NCBI GenBank assembly: GCA_003987775.1
Contig: RXJD01000048.1
Span: 1 to 46,753 of the forward strand
Direction: 5' to 3'
Source: Mycobacterium sp.
Lineage (GTDB): Bacteria > Actinomycetota > Actinomycetes > Mycobacteriales > Mycobacteriaceae
Length of the DNA stretch: 46,753 nucleotides
Under the pieces are notes generated by a model. It was not told the DNA's origin. It saw only the letters and a list, made by a program, of their open reading frames with translations, and made no database searches. This document shows positions 26,485 through 34,502 of this stretch, in pieces. The translations under genes were made by a program, and so were the position numbers. Within the stretch, counting starts at the first letter, position 1, and every line of letters starts with the position of its first letter.

Positions 26485-27612
26485 GTGTTTTCTGACGCGC
26501 TCACCCAAGCGATCGCGGAAGCCGAGAAGCTTGTGGCTGCCGCCCCGCACATCGAGACCGAAGCCGACCTCCTCGAAGGACTGCAGTATCTGGCCGGCTG
26601 TGTGACCGGCTGCATGCATCTGGCCTTCGACTACGAACGCGACCATCCCTTCCTGCAGTCCGGAACCGGTCCGTTCACCAAGATGGGCCTGGACAATCCG
26701 GACACCCTCTACTTCGGCACCCGCGTCCACGCTGACCACGACTACGTGGTGCGTGGGGTGCGCGGTACCACCACCGACCTGAGCTTTCAGTTGCTCGGTG
26801 GTGAATACACCGACGACAACGTGCCCGCCAGCCAGGCCGCGTTCGACGACCGCGAACTCGACATCGCTGCCGACGGCACCTTCGAGTGGCGGTTGCGGCC
26901 GACCAGCCCGGGACAACTCGTGATGCGCGAGGTCTACGGTGACTGGTCGGCCACCCGGGGCACGCTGACCATCGAACGGGTGGACACCGCGGGCACCGCG
27001 CCACCGCCACTGACCCGCGAGCTGATCGAAAAGCGTTATGCCACAGCGGGTAAACAGCTGGTCAACCGGGTCAAGACGTGGCTGCAGTTTCCGCAGTGGT
27101 TCTACCTCAAGATCCCGGTCAACACCATGGTGCCGCCGCGACTGACTCCCGGCGGTCTGGCGACCCAGTACTCGTCGGTCGGCCACTTCGACCTGCAACC
27201 GGATCAAGCGCTGGTGATCACGGTGCCGGTGAGTGACGCCCCGTATCTGGGCTTCCAGCTGGGCAGCATGTGGTACATCTCGCTGGACTACATCAACCAC
27301 CAGACTTCGCTGAACAACACTCAGGCGCAGGCTGATCCGGACGGCAAGGTCCGCATCGTCGTCAGCGACCAGAATCCCGGAGTGACCAATTGGGTTGAGA
27401 CGCTGGGCCATCGGCGCGGGTTCCTGCAGTTCCGGTGGCAGCGGGTGTCCCGGGAGCTGACTGAGGCCGACGGCCCGACCGTCGAGCTGGTCGACGTCGA
27501 CGCGGTGCCGGCTTCGCTGCCTTATTTTGAGCACAACAAGATTTCCGAGGACGACTGGCGGACGCGGATCGCGCTGCGCCAGTTGCAGATTGCGGCAAGG
27601 ATGCTGGGATGA
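26485..27612 (+). CDS. DUF1214-domain protein (Rv3531c-like)
   Basis: 375 residues. The C-terminal third has the DUF1214 pattern GFQLGSMWYISLDYINHQTS and NPGVTNWVETLGHRRGFLQF. No catalytic function is known. It heads a three-gene coupled operon (DUF1214, SDR, sulfotransferase-like) behind a KstR operator, so a role on sterols or a sterol-derived metabolite is plausible (inferred). The GTG start coincides with the predicted transcription start; the stop overlaps the next start (ATGA). Confidence 0.85.
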   Translation: MFSDALTQAIAEAEKLVAAAPHIETEADLLEGLQYLAGCVTGCMHLAFDYERDHPFLQSGTGPFTKMGLDNPDTLYFGTRVHADHDYVVRGVRGTTTDLSFQLLGGEYTDDNVPASQAAFDDRELDIAADGTFEWRLRPTSPGQLVMREVYGDWSATRGTLTIERVDTAGTAPPPLTRELIEKRYATAGKQLVNRVKTWLQFPQWFYLKIPVNTMVPPRLTPGGLATQYSSVGHFDLQPDQALVITVPVSDAPYLGFQLGSMWYISLDYINHQTSLNNTQAQADPDGKVRIVVSDQNPGVTNWVETLGHRRGFLQFRWQRVSRELTEADGPTVELVDVDAVPASLPYFEHNKISEDDWRTRIALRQLQIAARMLG

Positions 27613-28391
27613 CCGACATGCTCGACGGCAAGGTGGTAGTGATCAGCGGCGTCGGCCCGGGCCTGGGCACGACGCTGGCGCGCCGATTTGCCCTCGAAGG
27701 GGCCGACCTGGTGCTAGCAGCGCGCAGCGCGGACCGGTTGGACGACGTCGCCAAGCAGGTCGTCGATCTGGGCCGCAAGGCGGTCGCGGTGCCCACCGAC
27801 ATCACCGACGACGCCCAGGTGAGCAACCTGGTGGAGGCGTCCCTGCAGGCGTACGGCAAGGTCGACGTGCTGGTCAACAATGCGTTCCGGGTGCCGTCGA
27901 TGAAGCCGTTGGCGGGCACGACATTTCAGCACATCCGCGACGCCATCGAGCTCAGTGCGCTGGGGGCCTTGCGGCTCATCCAGGGATTTACGCCCGCGCT
28001 GGCAGCGTCGAAGGGCTCCGTCGTCAACGTCAACTCAATGGTGATCCGGCACTCCCAGGCCAAGTACGGGGCCTACAAGATGGCGAAGTCGGCACTGCTG
28101 TCGATGTCGCAGTCGCTGGCGACCGAACTCGGCGAGCAAGGTATTCGCGTCAATTCCGTGGCACCGGGCTATATCTGGGGCGACACGCTGCAGGGTTACT
28201 TCAACCACCAGGCCGGTAAGTACGGCACCACCGCCGAGCAGATCTACCAGGCCACCGCTGCGAACTCGGATCTGAAGCGGCTACCCACCGAGGACGAGGT
28301 GGCCTCGGCGATTCTGTTCATGGCCAGCGACCTGTCCAGCGGCATCACCGGACAGACGCTGGACGTCAATTGCGGGGAGTACCACAACTAA
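27609..28391 (+). CDS. Short-chain dehydrogenase (Rv3530c-like)
   Basis: 260-residue SDR with VVVISGVGPGLGTTLARRFA (cofactor motif GxGxGLG), DVLVNNAF where most members have NNAG, and the catalytic Ser/Tyr/Lys in NSMVIRHSQAKYGAYKMAKSA. Probable alcohol/ketone oxidoreductase; substrate unknown. Overlaps both neighbours (ATGA at the start, TAATG at the end). Confidence 0.88.
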   Translation: MTDMLDGKVVVISGVGPGLGTTLARRFALEGADLVLAARSADRLDDVAKQVVDLGRKAVAVPTDITDDAQVSNLVEASLQAYGKVDVLVNNAFRVPSMKPLAGTTFQHIRDAIELSALGALRLIQGFTPALAASKGSVVNVNSMVIRHSQAKYGAYKMAKSALLSMSQSLATELGEQGIRVNSVAPGYIWGDTLQGYFNHQAGKYGTTAEQIYQATAANSDLKRLPTEDEVASAILFMASDLSSGITGQTLDVNCGEYHN

Positions 28392-29536
28392 TGGCCGAGC
28401 GAACTGACGTCGGAACCGTCGACGACCTGCACGCGTCGGCGACCAAAATGACCGGTCTGGACGACTTCGGCACTGACGACGACAACTACCGCGAAGCGCT
28501 GAGCGTGCTGCTGGACGCCTACAAGCGCGAAGCGGGCCTGACGGCGTTGGGCAGCAAGATGAATCGGGTATTCCTGCGCGCCGCGCTGGTGGCCCGGCTG
28601 CTGTCGGAGTCGGCATGGAAGCAGTACCCGGCCTATGCGGACGTGGCCATCAAGCAGCCGATTTTCGTGACGGGACTGCCGCGCACCGGCACGACGGTGC
28701 TGCACCGGCTGCTGGGCGCCGATCCGGCGCACCAAGGACTGCATCTGTGGCTGGCCGAGTTCCCGCAGCCCCGCCCGCCCCGGGACACCTGGGACTCGAA
28801 CCCCTGGTACAGCCAGCTGAATGAGCAGTTCAACAAACACCACCAGGAGAACCCGGAGTACACCGGGCTGCACTTCATGGCGGCCTACGAACTGGAGGAA
28901 TGCTGGCAGCTGCTGCGCCAGTCGCTGCATTCGGTGTCCTACGAGACGTTGGCCCACGTCCCGAGCTACGCACAGTGGCTTGCGCAACAGGACTGGACCC
29001 CGTCCTACCAACGGCACCGCCGCAATCTCCAGCTCATCGGAATGAATGACGCCGACAAGCGTTGGGTGCTCAAGAATCCCAGCCATCTGTTCGCGCTGGA
29101 CGCGTTGATGGCGACCTATCCTGACGCCTTGGTGATCCAGACCCACCGGCCGGTGGAGACGATCATGGCGTCAATGTGCTCGTTGGCGCAGCACACCGTT
29201 GAAGGCTGGTCGACGTCGTTCACCGGCGCCCAGATCGGCGCCGACTCGATGGAAACCTGGTCGCGGGGGCTGGAGCGGTTCAATACCGTTCGCGCGTCGC
29301 ACAATCCGGCTCAGTTCTGCGATGTGGACTACCGTGATCTGATCGCCGACCCGTTGGGCACGGTCGCCTCGGTATACCGCCATTTCGGTCTGACACTGAC
29401 CGACGAGGCGCGAAAGGCGATGGAGGACAGTCACGCCGAGAGTCAGACCGGTGCGCGTGCGCCCAAGCACAAGTACTCGCTGGCCGATTATGGGCTGACC
29501 GCCGAGCAGGTCAAGGAGCGGTTCGCCGGGCTGTGA
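28391..29536 (+). CDS. Sulfotransferase-family protein (Rv3529c-like)
   Basis: 381 residues. FVTGLPRTGTTVLHRLLGAD is the 5'-phosphosulfate-binding loop of PAPS-dependent sulfotransferases (Pfam Sulfotransfer_3 type), and RWVLKNPSHLFALDAL follows as expected. A sulfated sterol, a carrier or another acceptor is possible; none is known. Its ATG shares one base with the SDR stop. It converges on the Rv3527-like gene. Confidence 0.87.
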   Translation: MAERTDVGTVDDLHASATKMTGLDDFGTDDDNYREALSVLLDAYKREAGLTALGSKMNRVFLRAALVARLLSESAWKQYPAYADVAIKQPIFVTGLPRTGTTVLHRLLGADPAHQGLHLWLAEFPQPRPPRDTWDSNPWYSQLNEQFNKHHQENPEYTGLHFMAAYELEECWQLLRQSLHSVSYETLAHVPSYAQWLAQQDWTPSYQRHRRNLQLIGMNDADKRWVLKNPSHLFALDALMATYPDALVIQTHRPVETIMASMCSLAQHTVEGWSTSFTGAQIGADSMETWSRGLERFNTVRASHNPAQFCDVDYRDLIADPLGTVASVYRHFGLTLTDEARKAMEDSHAESQTGARAPKHKYSLADYGLTAEQVKERFAGL

Positions 29537-29539
29537 TCG

Positions 29540-29570
29540 GCGCTGCCTGTCGCTGCTAGTCGGGCAGCGC
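29540..29570. terminator. GC-rich hairpin between convergent genes
   Basis: GCGCTGCC at 29540-29547 pairs perfectly with GGCAGCGC at 29563-29570 around a 15-nt loop, 3 nt after the sulfotransferase stop. No U-tract. Likely terminator, possibly bidirectional. Confidence 0.6.
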
Positions 29571-29622
29571 GGCACTCGACTTCGGCTGGTGGCCAGTGTC
29601 GTTGCCCGCCCCGTAGCGACAA

Positions 29623-30063
29623 CTACTCCGCAGCCTCCAGGATCCCTTCGGCCACCGCATGTTCGATGCTGTCGGAGAGCCGGGGGCAGGAACGGGTGCG
29701 TGCAGTGTTCCCACCGCAGGCCCGCACCTCGGCGAAATGCGCACACCGCTGCGACGCCTCGGTATTCCATTGCACTGCAGTGTGACCCGGACCCAACCAG
29801 CGCACCGATACGGTGACGTGACAGAAGCGGCAGTCCACCGGGCGTAGCCCGCCAGTGAGATAGCGCTCCCGGTCCGCGCGGCTGGCCTCGGCCACCGCAG
29901 CGGCCCGCTGCGGATCGTCGGCGAAATCCCGTGACTTCGACCACGAACCGGACCCTCCGTTGGAGCCGTGCGGCTCGTCGTGATCATGGTGATCACCGTG
30001 CAGCATCAACATCGACCGGGCGAGCCTATCGACGTCGGGAACCGCCGGCTGGTCGTCGGACAT
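29623..30063 (-). CDS. Small Cys-rich protein coupled to kshA (Rv3527-like)
   Basis: 146 residues. The N-terminal part has a His/Asp-rich stretch (MLHGDHHDHDEPHG). The C-terminal half has five Cys in DCRFCHVTV, RCAHFAEVRAC and RSCPRL, a possible metal or Fe-S site. ATG at 30063 is 5 nt after the kshA stop, so it is co-transcribed with the Rieske oxygenase. Matches Rv3527 by position and size. Function unknown; assistance to KshA metal assembly is only a guess from context. Confidence 0.82.
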   Translation of the reverse strand: MSDDQPAVPDVDRLARSMLMLHGDHHDHDEPHGSNGGSGSWSKSRDFADDPQRAAAVAEASRADRERYLTGGLRPVDCRFCHVTVSVRWLGPGHTAVQWNTEASQRCAHFAEVRACGGNTARTRSCPRLSDSIEHAVAEGILEAAE

Positions 30064-30068
30064 TTCGG

Positions 30069-31268
30069 TCAGTGCTGTTCGGCCGGCACTTCGTCGGTAA
30101 CCGCTTCGTCGGAAACCGCTTCGTCGGAAACCGCTTCGGCCTCTTTGGCTTTCAGGTTCTCGGCGACTTCCGCGTTCCAGAACTCGTTGGCGCGGGCGGT
30201 GTCGACCTCCATCTCGAAGCGCTCCACCATCTCCGGGGTGACGTCGGCGACGTCGACGTAGAACTGCTGATACCAGCGACGCATCTGGTAGACGGCGCCG
30301 TCCTCTTCGACCAGCAGCGGGTTGTCGATGCGGGTCTTGTGCTTCCAGATCTCGACGTCCTGCAGGAAGCCCTTGCTCACACCCTCGGTGAAGACTCGGG
30401 ACAGTTTGTCGCTCATCTTTTCGTCCATGCCCTTGGGCTTTTCGACGATGACGCCCCACTGCAGGACGAAGGAGTCCTGAGTCACCGGGTAGTGGCAGTT
30501 GATCAGGATCGACTCGGACTTAAAGCCGCTGTAGCTGTTGTGCAGCCAGTTGATCATGAACGACGGGCCGAAATAGGAGGCCTCCGAATCCAATTCCGCC
30601 TCGCCGTACGAGGTGCCGAGATCGTTGACGTCGGGGCGTCCCACGTTGTGCAGGTACTGCGACGCGATGTGGCCCTCGAAGACGTTCTTGAAGTACGTCG
30701 GCAAGCCGAAGTGAATGTAGAAGAAGTGCGCCATGTCGGTGACGTTGTCGATGATGTCCCGGCAGTTGGATCCCTCGATGAGGATCCGGTTCCAGCGCCA
30801 ATTGGTCCAGTCGTCGCTGTGGGCTTCCGGAATCTCGGGGATCCGGACCGCGGGGTCCGGCGGATTGCCTTCGTGATCGTGCCAGACGAACAGCAGGCCA
30901 CCGCGGACATCCGTCGTCCACGCCCGGGTGCGCGCCGTCTTGGGGGTGCGCTTGGCGTAGGGCACCAGCTTGCAGCGGCCGTCGCCGCCCCACCGCCAGT
31001 CGTGGAAGGGGCAGGCGACCTCGTCGCCCTTGATGGTGCCTTCGGACAGGTCGCCGCCCATGTGCCGGCAGTAGCCGTCCAGGATCTTGATGTCGCCCGT
31101 GGAGTCGGCGAAGACGACCAACTTGGTGCCGAACGCCTCAACCGAGTGCGGCTTGCCGTCACGGAAGTCTTCGGCCACGCCCAGGCAGTGCCATCCTCGG
31201 GCATATCTGGTCGGCAACGCGCCGGCATCGATCTCCCGGACACCGACTCCACTTGTGTCGGTACTCAC
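30069..31268 (-). CDS. kshA: KshA, oxygenase of 3-ketosteroid 9alpha-hydroxylase
   Basis: 399-residue Rieske oxygenase. The [2Fe-2S] ligands lie in YCRHMGGDL and CPFHDWRWGG. The mononuclear iron His pair is in NVTDMAHFFYIHFG. With reductase KshB (not in this window) it hydroxylates C9, triggering ring B opening with KstD (known for Rv3526). GTG start with GGAGGTG upstream; KstR operator 28 nt away. The C-terminus carries a three-copy pentapeptide repeat (AVSDE type) not expected from the core fold. Confidence 0.96.
   Translation of the reverse strand: MSTDTSGVGVREIDAGALPTRYARGWHCLGVAEDFRDGKPHSVEAFGTKLVVFADSTGDIKILDGYCRHMGGDLSEGTIKGDEVACPFHDWRWGGDGRCKLVPYAKRTPKTARTRAWTTDVRGGLLFVWHDHEGNPPDPAVRIPEIPEAHSDDWTNWRWNRILIEGSNCRDIIDNVTDMAHFFYIHFGLPTYFKNVFEGHIASQYLHNVGRPDVNDLGTSYGEAELDSEASYFGPSFMINWLHNSYSGFKSESILINCHYPVTQDSFVLQWGVIVEKPKGMDEKMSDKLSRVFTEGVSKGFLQDVEIWKHKTRIDNPLLVEEDGAVYQMRRWYQQFYVDVADVTPEMVERFEMEVDTARANEFWNAEVAENLKAKEAEAVSDEAVSDEAVTDEVPAEQH
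30089..30133 (-). repeat. 15-nt in-frame tandem repeat at the kshA 3' end
   Basis: Three copies of CTTCGTCGGAAACCG (one with two changes) encode AVSDE-AVSDE-AVTDE close to the KshA C-terminus. A fourth partial unit follows. The period is a multiple of three, so copy number can change without frameshift. Confidence 0.88.
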
Positions 31269-31296
31269 CTGTCACCTCCAGATCACGGGTACTAAC

Positions 31297-31310
31297 TAGA
31301 ACACGTTACA
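31297..31310. promoter_or_regulatory. KstR operator between kshA and the gamma-CA-like gene
   Basis: TAGAACACGTTACA matches the KstR motif exactly. It is 28 nt from kshA and 81 nt from the divergent gene. Confidence 0.9.
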
Positions 31311-31391
31311 GTTTTGGGGCGGGGAAGCGCAACGACGGCGAGTCTGGCTGAGTTTGCTGGGGGCGTATGCGCATTGCGGTATATGTAATTG

Positions 31392-31925
31392 ATGCCGCTG
31401 TTCTCTTTCGAAGGCCGCTCGCCGAAGGTCGATCCCACCGCGTTCGTGGCGCCGACCGCGACCCTGATCGGTGACGTCACCGTCGAGGCGGGGGCGTCCG
31501 TCTGGTACAACGCCGTGCTGCGCGGCGACTACGCGCCCGTAGTGATCCGTGAGGGCGCGAACGTGCAGGACGGGTCGGTTCTGCACGCACCGCCGGGCAT
31601 CCCCGTCGACGTTGGTCCCGGGGCCACCGTGGCGCATCTGTGCGTGATCCACGGCGCGCACATCGGCTCCGAGGCATTGATCGCGAACCATGCGACGGTG
31701 CTCGACGGCGCGGTGATCGGCGCGCGCTGCATGGTGGCGGCCGGTGCTGTGGTGGTGGGTGGAACCCAGATTCCGCCCGGCATGCTGGTGACCGGCGCGC
31801 CCGCGAAAGTGAAGGGGCCGATCGAGGGCACCGGCGCCGAGATGTGGGTCAACGTCAACCCGCAGGCTTATCGGGACCTGGCGCAGCGGCATATCGCCGG
31901 GGTGGAGCCGATCGAGCCGGCTTAG
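31392..31925 (+). CDS. Gamma-carbonic-anhydrase-like left-handed beta-helix protein (Rv3525c-like)
   Basis: 177 residues of hexapeptide repeats forming a left-handed beta-helix. His in SVLHAP and the pair in VAHLCVIHGAHIG are placed like the three zinc ligands of gamma-class carbonic anhydrases; NVQDGS is also typical. Carbonic anhydrase activity is plausible, but many relatives are inactive or act as acyltransferase-like proteins. Divergent from kshA; KstR control possible. I use the ATG at 31392 rather than the adjacent TTG. Confidence 0.85.
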   Translation: MPLFSFEGRSPKVDPTAFVAPTATLIGDVTVEAGASVWYNAVLRGDYAPVVIREGANVQDGSVLHAPPGIPVDVGPGATVAHLCVIHGAHIGSEALIANHATVLDGAVIGARCMVAAGAVVVGGTQIPPGMLVTGAPAKVKGPIEGTGAEMWVNVNPQAYRDLAQRHIAGVEPIEPA

Positions 31926-31956
31926 CCCTGGCCGAACGTGCCGGCTTAGCTTTGGC

Positions 31957-31982
31957 CGAATGTGCGGCCAGCTGCACGCTCG
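31957..31982. repeat. Family B palindrome, solo copy 5
   Basis: CGAATGTGCGGC, loop CA, then GCTGCACGCTCG; 9 of 12 arm positions pair. Lies between convergent genes with no DUF559-type gene beside it. Confidence 0.6.
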
Positions 31983-31986
31983 TGGC

Positions 31987-32012
31987 CGAATGTGCGGCCA
32001 GGTTCACACTCG
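31987..32012. repeat. Family B palindrome, solo copy 6, plus a half-copy to 32040
   Basis: CGAATGTGCGGC, loop CA, then GGTTCACACTCG: the ends pair and the centre does not. A further right-arm fragment CTGGCTTCACACTCGGC follows at 32024-32040 and overlaps the end of the NTF2-like gene. Confidence 0.6.
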
Positions 32013-32029
32013 GCGGGGGGAGACTGGCT

Positions 32030-32434
32030 TCACACTCGGCGGGTGGCGGCGGCGGCCCGGTCCATCTCCCAGTACGCGCGCAGCGCCACCATCTGCCCTT
32101 CGTCGTTGGCCTTGTACGTGAAAACGCCTTCGGCCGTGGTCTGGTAGTCGCCCGTGGTGATCAGAATGTGCCCGACGTTGGCTTCCTCGTTGCCGCACTG
32201 GTAGGTGTCGCGGAAGAAGAACTCGATCTTCGTGGTGGGCGCGATTGCCTTGTCCCAGAACGCGGATATCGCCTCAAGGCCGCGGTGGCCCTTGCCTTCC
32301 GGGTCGAAAGCCGATGGGCCGATGGGGTCTTCGACAATGGCGTCATCGGCGAAGACGGCCAGCCAGGCGTCTTTGTCGCGAGCGGCGACCGCCTCGCGGG
32401 ATCGCCGGCCCGCCTCGTGCGCCGGATTGGTCAC
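32030..32434 (-). CDS. NTF2/SnoaL-like protein, ketosteroid-isomerase fold
   Basis: 134 residues with the fold's usual order: helices (TNPAHEAGRRSREAVAARD), then WLAVFADDAIVEDPIG, FWDKAIAPT and later strands. The family includes steroid isomerases, dehydratases and binding proteins; the Asp/Glu set needed for ketosteroid isomerase is not certain here. The GTG start overlaps the F420-type oxidoreductase stop (GTGA), making it the last gene of the Rv3521-ltp4-ltp3 operon. Its 3' end runs into a repeat fragment. Confidence 0.85.
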   Translation of the reverse strand: MTNPAHEAGRRSREAVAARDKDAWLAVFADDAIVEDPIGPSAFDPEGKGHRGLEAISAFWDKAIAPTTKIEFFFRDTYQCGNEEANVGHILITTGDYQTTAEGVFTYKANDEGQMVALRAYWEMDRAAAATRRV

Positions 32435-33312
32435 TTGTCCTGCCAGCCGGAATGAATGTAGGTGTCGGCGAACCGCTTCATCGAGTCCTGCTTCTTGTCC
32501 AGCGGCGCATCGAAGGCCAAGCCGTCGAACACCCACGGAATGGTGATGTAGTCGGTCACCCCGATCTCGGCCAGCTCCCGATGGCCGTCCACGCCGAACT
32601 TGTCCATACAGACGGCTTGGTACTCGAAAGGATCGTCCGCGCGGCCGTTTTCGGCGAGCAGCGCCTTGAGCTTCTTGATGGTCTCGTCCAGTTCGGCGTG
32701 CGTCATCATCGCGCTGGTCCACCCGTCGCTGACCCGGGCAGCGCGCTTGAGGGCGACGTCGGTGTGGCCGCCGACATAGAACGGCACCGGCTCGCTGGGC
32801 GCGGGACTCATCTGCAGGCGGTCGAAATCGTAGAACTCGCCGTGGAATTCGACCATCCCGCCGGCCAGTACCAGCTTGATCACTTCGATCATCTCGTCGA
32901 CGCGTTTGCCGCGACGCGCATACGGCACCCCGCACCACTCGAATTCCTCTGGTGCCCAGCCGATTCCCACGCCGAAGCCGAAGCGGTTGTTGGTCAGGTT
33001 GGCCACCGAGCCGACCTGACGGGCCAGCAGCAGCGGGTTGCGCGAACCCAGCTTCATCACGTTGGTGTAGAACCGCAGCTTCGAGGTAACCGCGCCCATC
33101 GTGCCCGCCAAGATCAGCGGATCGACCCAGGGGGCGTTCTCGTCGAACATCCGCTTGCCGTCGGCGGTGTAGGGATAGTCGACGGACTGCTGCTCGAAGT
33201 AGAAGATCGAATCCGGTAACGCGATGGAGTCGAACCCGACTTCCTCTGCCGTCTTGGCGAGCTCGGTCATCTGCTCGATCGGGCTGAACGCGATACTGAG
33301 CGTGTACTTCAT
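32431..33312 (-). CDS. LLM-class F420-dependent oxidoreductase
   Basis: 293-residue luciferase-like TIM barrel. The N-terminus MKYTLSIAFSPIEQMTELAK, the substrate/cofactor segment NRFGFGVGIGWAPEEFEW and PFYVGGHTDVALKRAAR are typical of F420-dependent members. The ATG at 33312 overlaps the ltp3 stop (ATGA), so it is translated with the Ltp proteins. A reduction of an unsaturated sterol side-chain intermediate is conceivable; no substrate is known. Confidence 0.88.
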   Translation of the reverse strand: MKYTLSIAFSPIEQMTELAKTAEEVGFDSIALPDSIFYFEQQSVDYPYTADGKRMFDENAPWVDPLILAGTMGAVTSKLRFYTNVMKLGSRNPLLLARQVGSVANLTNNRFGFGVGIGWAPEEFEWCGVPYARRGKRVDEMIEVIKLVLAGGMVEFHGEFYDFDRLQMSPAPSEPVPFYVGGHTDVALKRAARVSDGWTSAMMTHAELDETIKKLKALLAENGRADDPFEYQAVCMDKFGVDGHRELAEIGVTDYITIPWVFDGLAFDAPLDKKQDSMKRFADTYIHSGWQDK

Positions 33313-34502
33313 ATCGAAGCTTCCTCCGGTTTGTCGCTGCCGACTACCCACATGGAGTAATACTGCGAACCGCCGCCATAGGCGTGGCCCAACGCCTTAC
33401 GGGCATTGGGCACCTGATGGTCACCGCCCTTGCCCATAACCTGAATGGCGGCCTCGGCGAAGCGGATCAGGCCGGAGGCGCCGATCGGGTTGGAGGACAG
33501 CACGCCGCCGGACGGGTTGACCGGGATCCGTCCGCCGATAGCGGTCTCGCCCGCCTCGGTGAGTTTCCAGCCCTCGCCCTCGGGGGCAAAACCGAGGCTC
33601 TCCAACCACATCGGCTCGAACCAGGAGAACGGCACGTAGATCTCCGCGGCGTCGATCTCGTCGATCGGGCTGGTGATGCCGGCGGCCTTCCACAGCGCGG
33701 CCGCCGCGTCACGACTGGCCTGCGGGCTGACCTGGTCGCGGCCGGAGAACTGCAGCGGCTCGGTGCGCAACGCGGTGGCGTGGATCCACGCGACGGGACG
33801 GCCCTCAGCCACCTTGGCATCGGCCGTTTCCTCGTCACCGATGACGACGGCGGCGGCACCGTCCGAGGACGGGCACGTCTCGTCGTACCGGATCGGGTCC
33901 CACAGCATCGGGGACTCCATCACCTTCTCCACGGTGATGTCGGGCTGGTGCAGGTGGGCCAGCGGGTTGCGCACCCCGTTGAGCCGGTCCTTGACCGCGA
34001 CCATGGCACCGATGTTGAGCGGCGCGCCCGACCGGCGGATGTAGGACCGGACGTGCGGGGCGAAATACCCACCGGCGCCCGCACCCACGGGCTTGATGAA
34101 CGGAATCGGGATCGAAAGTGCCCACATGGCATTGGATTCCGACTGCTTCTCCCAGGCCATCGCCAGCACCCGCCGGTACTTGCCGGACTGGACCAGACTG
34201 GCCGCCACCACGCCGGTGGAGCCACCCACTGAACCCGCGGTGTGCACCCGGATGAGTGGCTTGCCCGTCGCCCCGACTGCGTCGGCCATGAACAACTCGG
34301 GCATCATGACGCCCTCGAAGAAGTCGGGCGCCTTGCCGACGACGACGGCGTCGATGTCGTCGAAGGTGCAGCCCGAATCTTCCAGCGCCCGGTCGATGGC
34401 CTCGCGAACCATGCCGTTCATCGACACGTCTTTGCGCTTGGCCACATACTTGGTCTGCCCGGTACCGAGTACCGCGGCGAGGTGCGCTCCTGCGCCGGCC
34501 AT
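33309..34502 (-). CDS. ltp3: Ltp3, thiolase-fold side-chain aldol-lyase
   Basis: 397-residue SCP-x-type thiolase-like protein with DGAAAVVIGDEE and NPSGGVLSSNPIGASG near the thiolase C-terminal His position. Ltp3 and Ltp4 of Rhodococcus are required to remove C24-branched sterol side chains by C-C cleavage (known); Rv3523 is the Mtb counterpart. It starts on the last base of the ltp4 stop (TGATG) and overlaps the next gene, so it is part of a coupled chain. Confidence 0.92.
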   Translation of the reverse strand: MAGAGAHLAAVLGTGQTKYVAKRKDVSMNGMVREAIDRALEDSGCTFDDIDAVVVGKAPDFFEGVMMPELFMADAVGATGKPLIRVHTAGSVGGSTGVVAASLVQSGKYRRVLAMAWEKQSESNAMWALSIPIPFIKPVGAGAGGYFAPHVRSYIRRSGAPLNIGAMVAVKDRLNGVRNPLAHLHQPDITVEKVMESPMLWDPIRYDETCPSSDGAAAVVIGDEETADAKVAEGRPVAWIHATALRTEPLQFSGRDQVSPQASRDAAAALWKAAGITSPIDEIDAAEIYVPFSWFEPMWLESLGFAPEGEGWKLTEAGETAIGGRIPVNPSGGVLSSNPIGASGLIRFAEAAIQVMGKGGDHQVPNARKALGHAYGGGSQYYSMWVVGSDKPEEASI

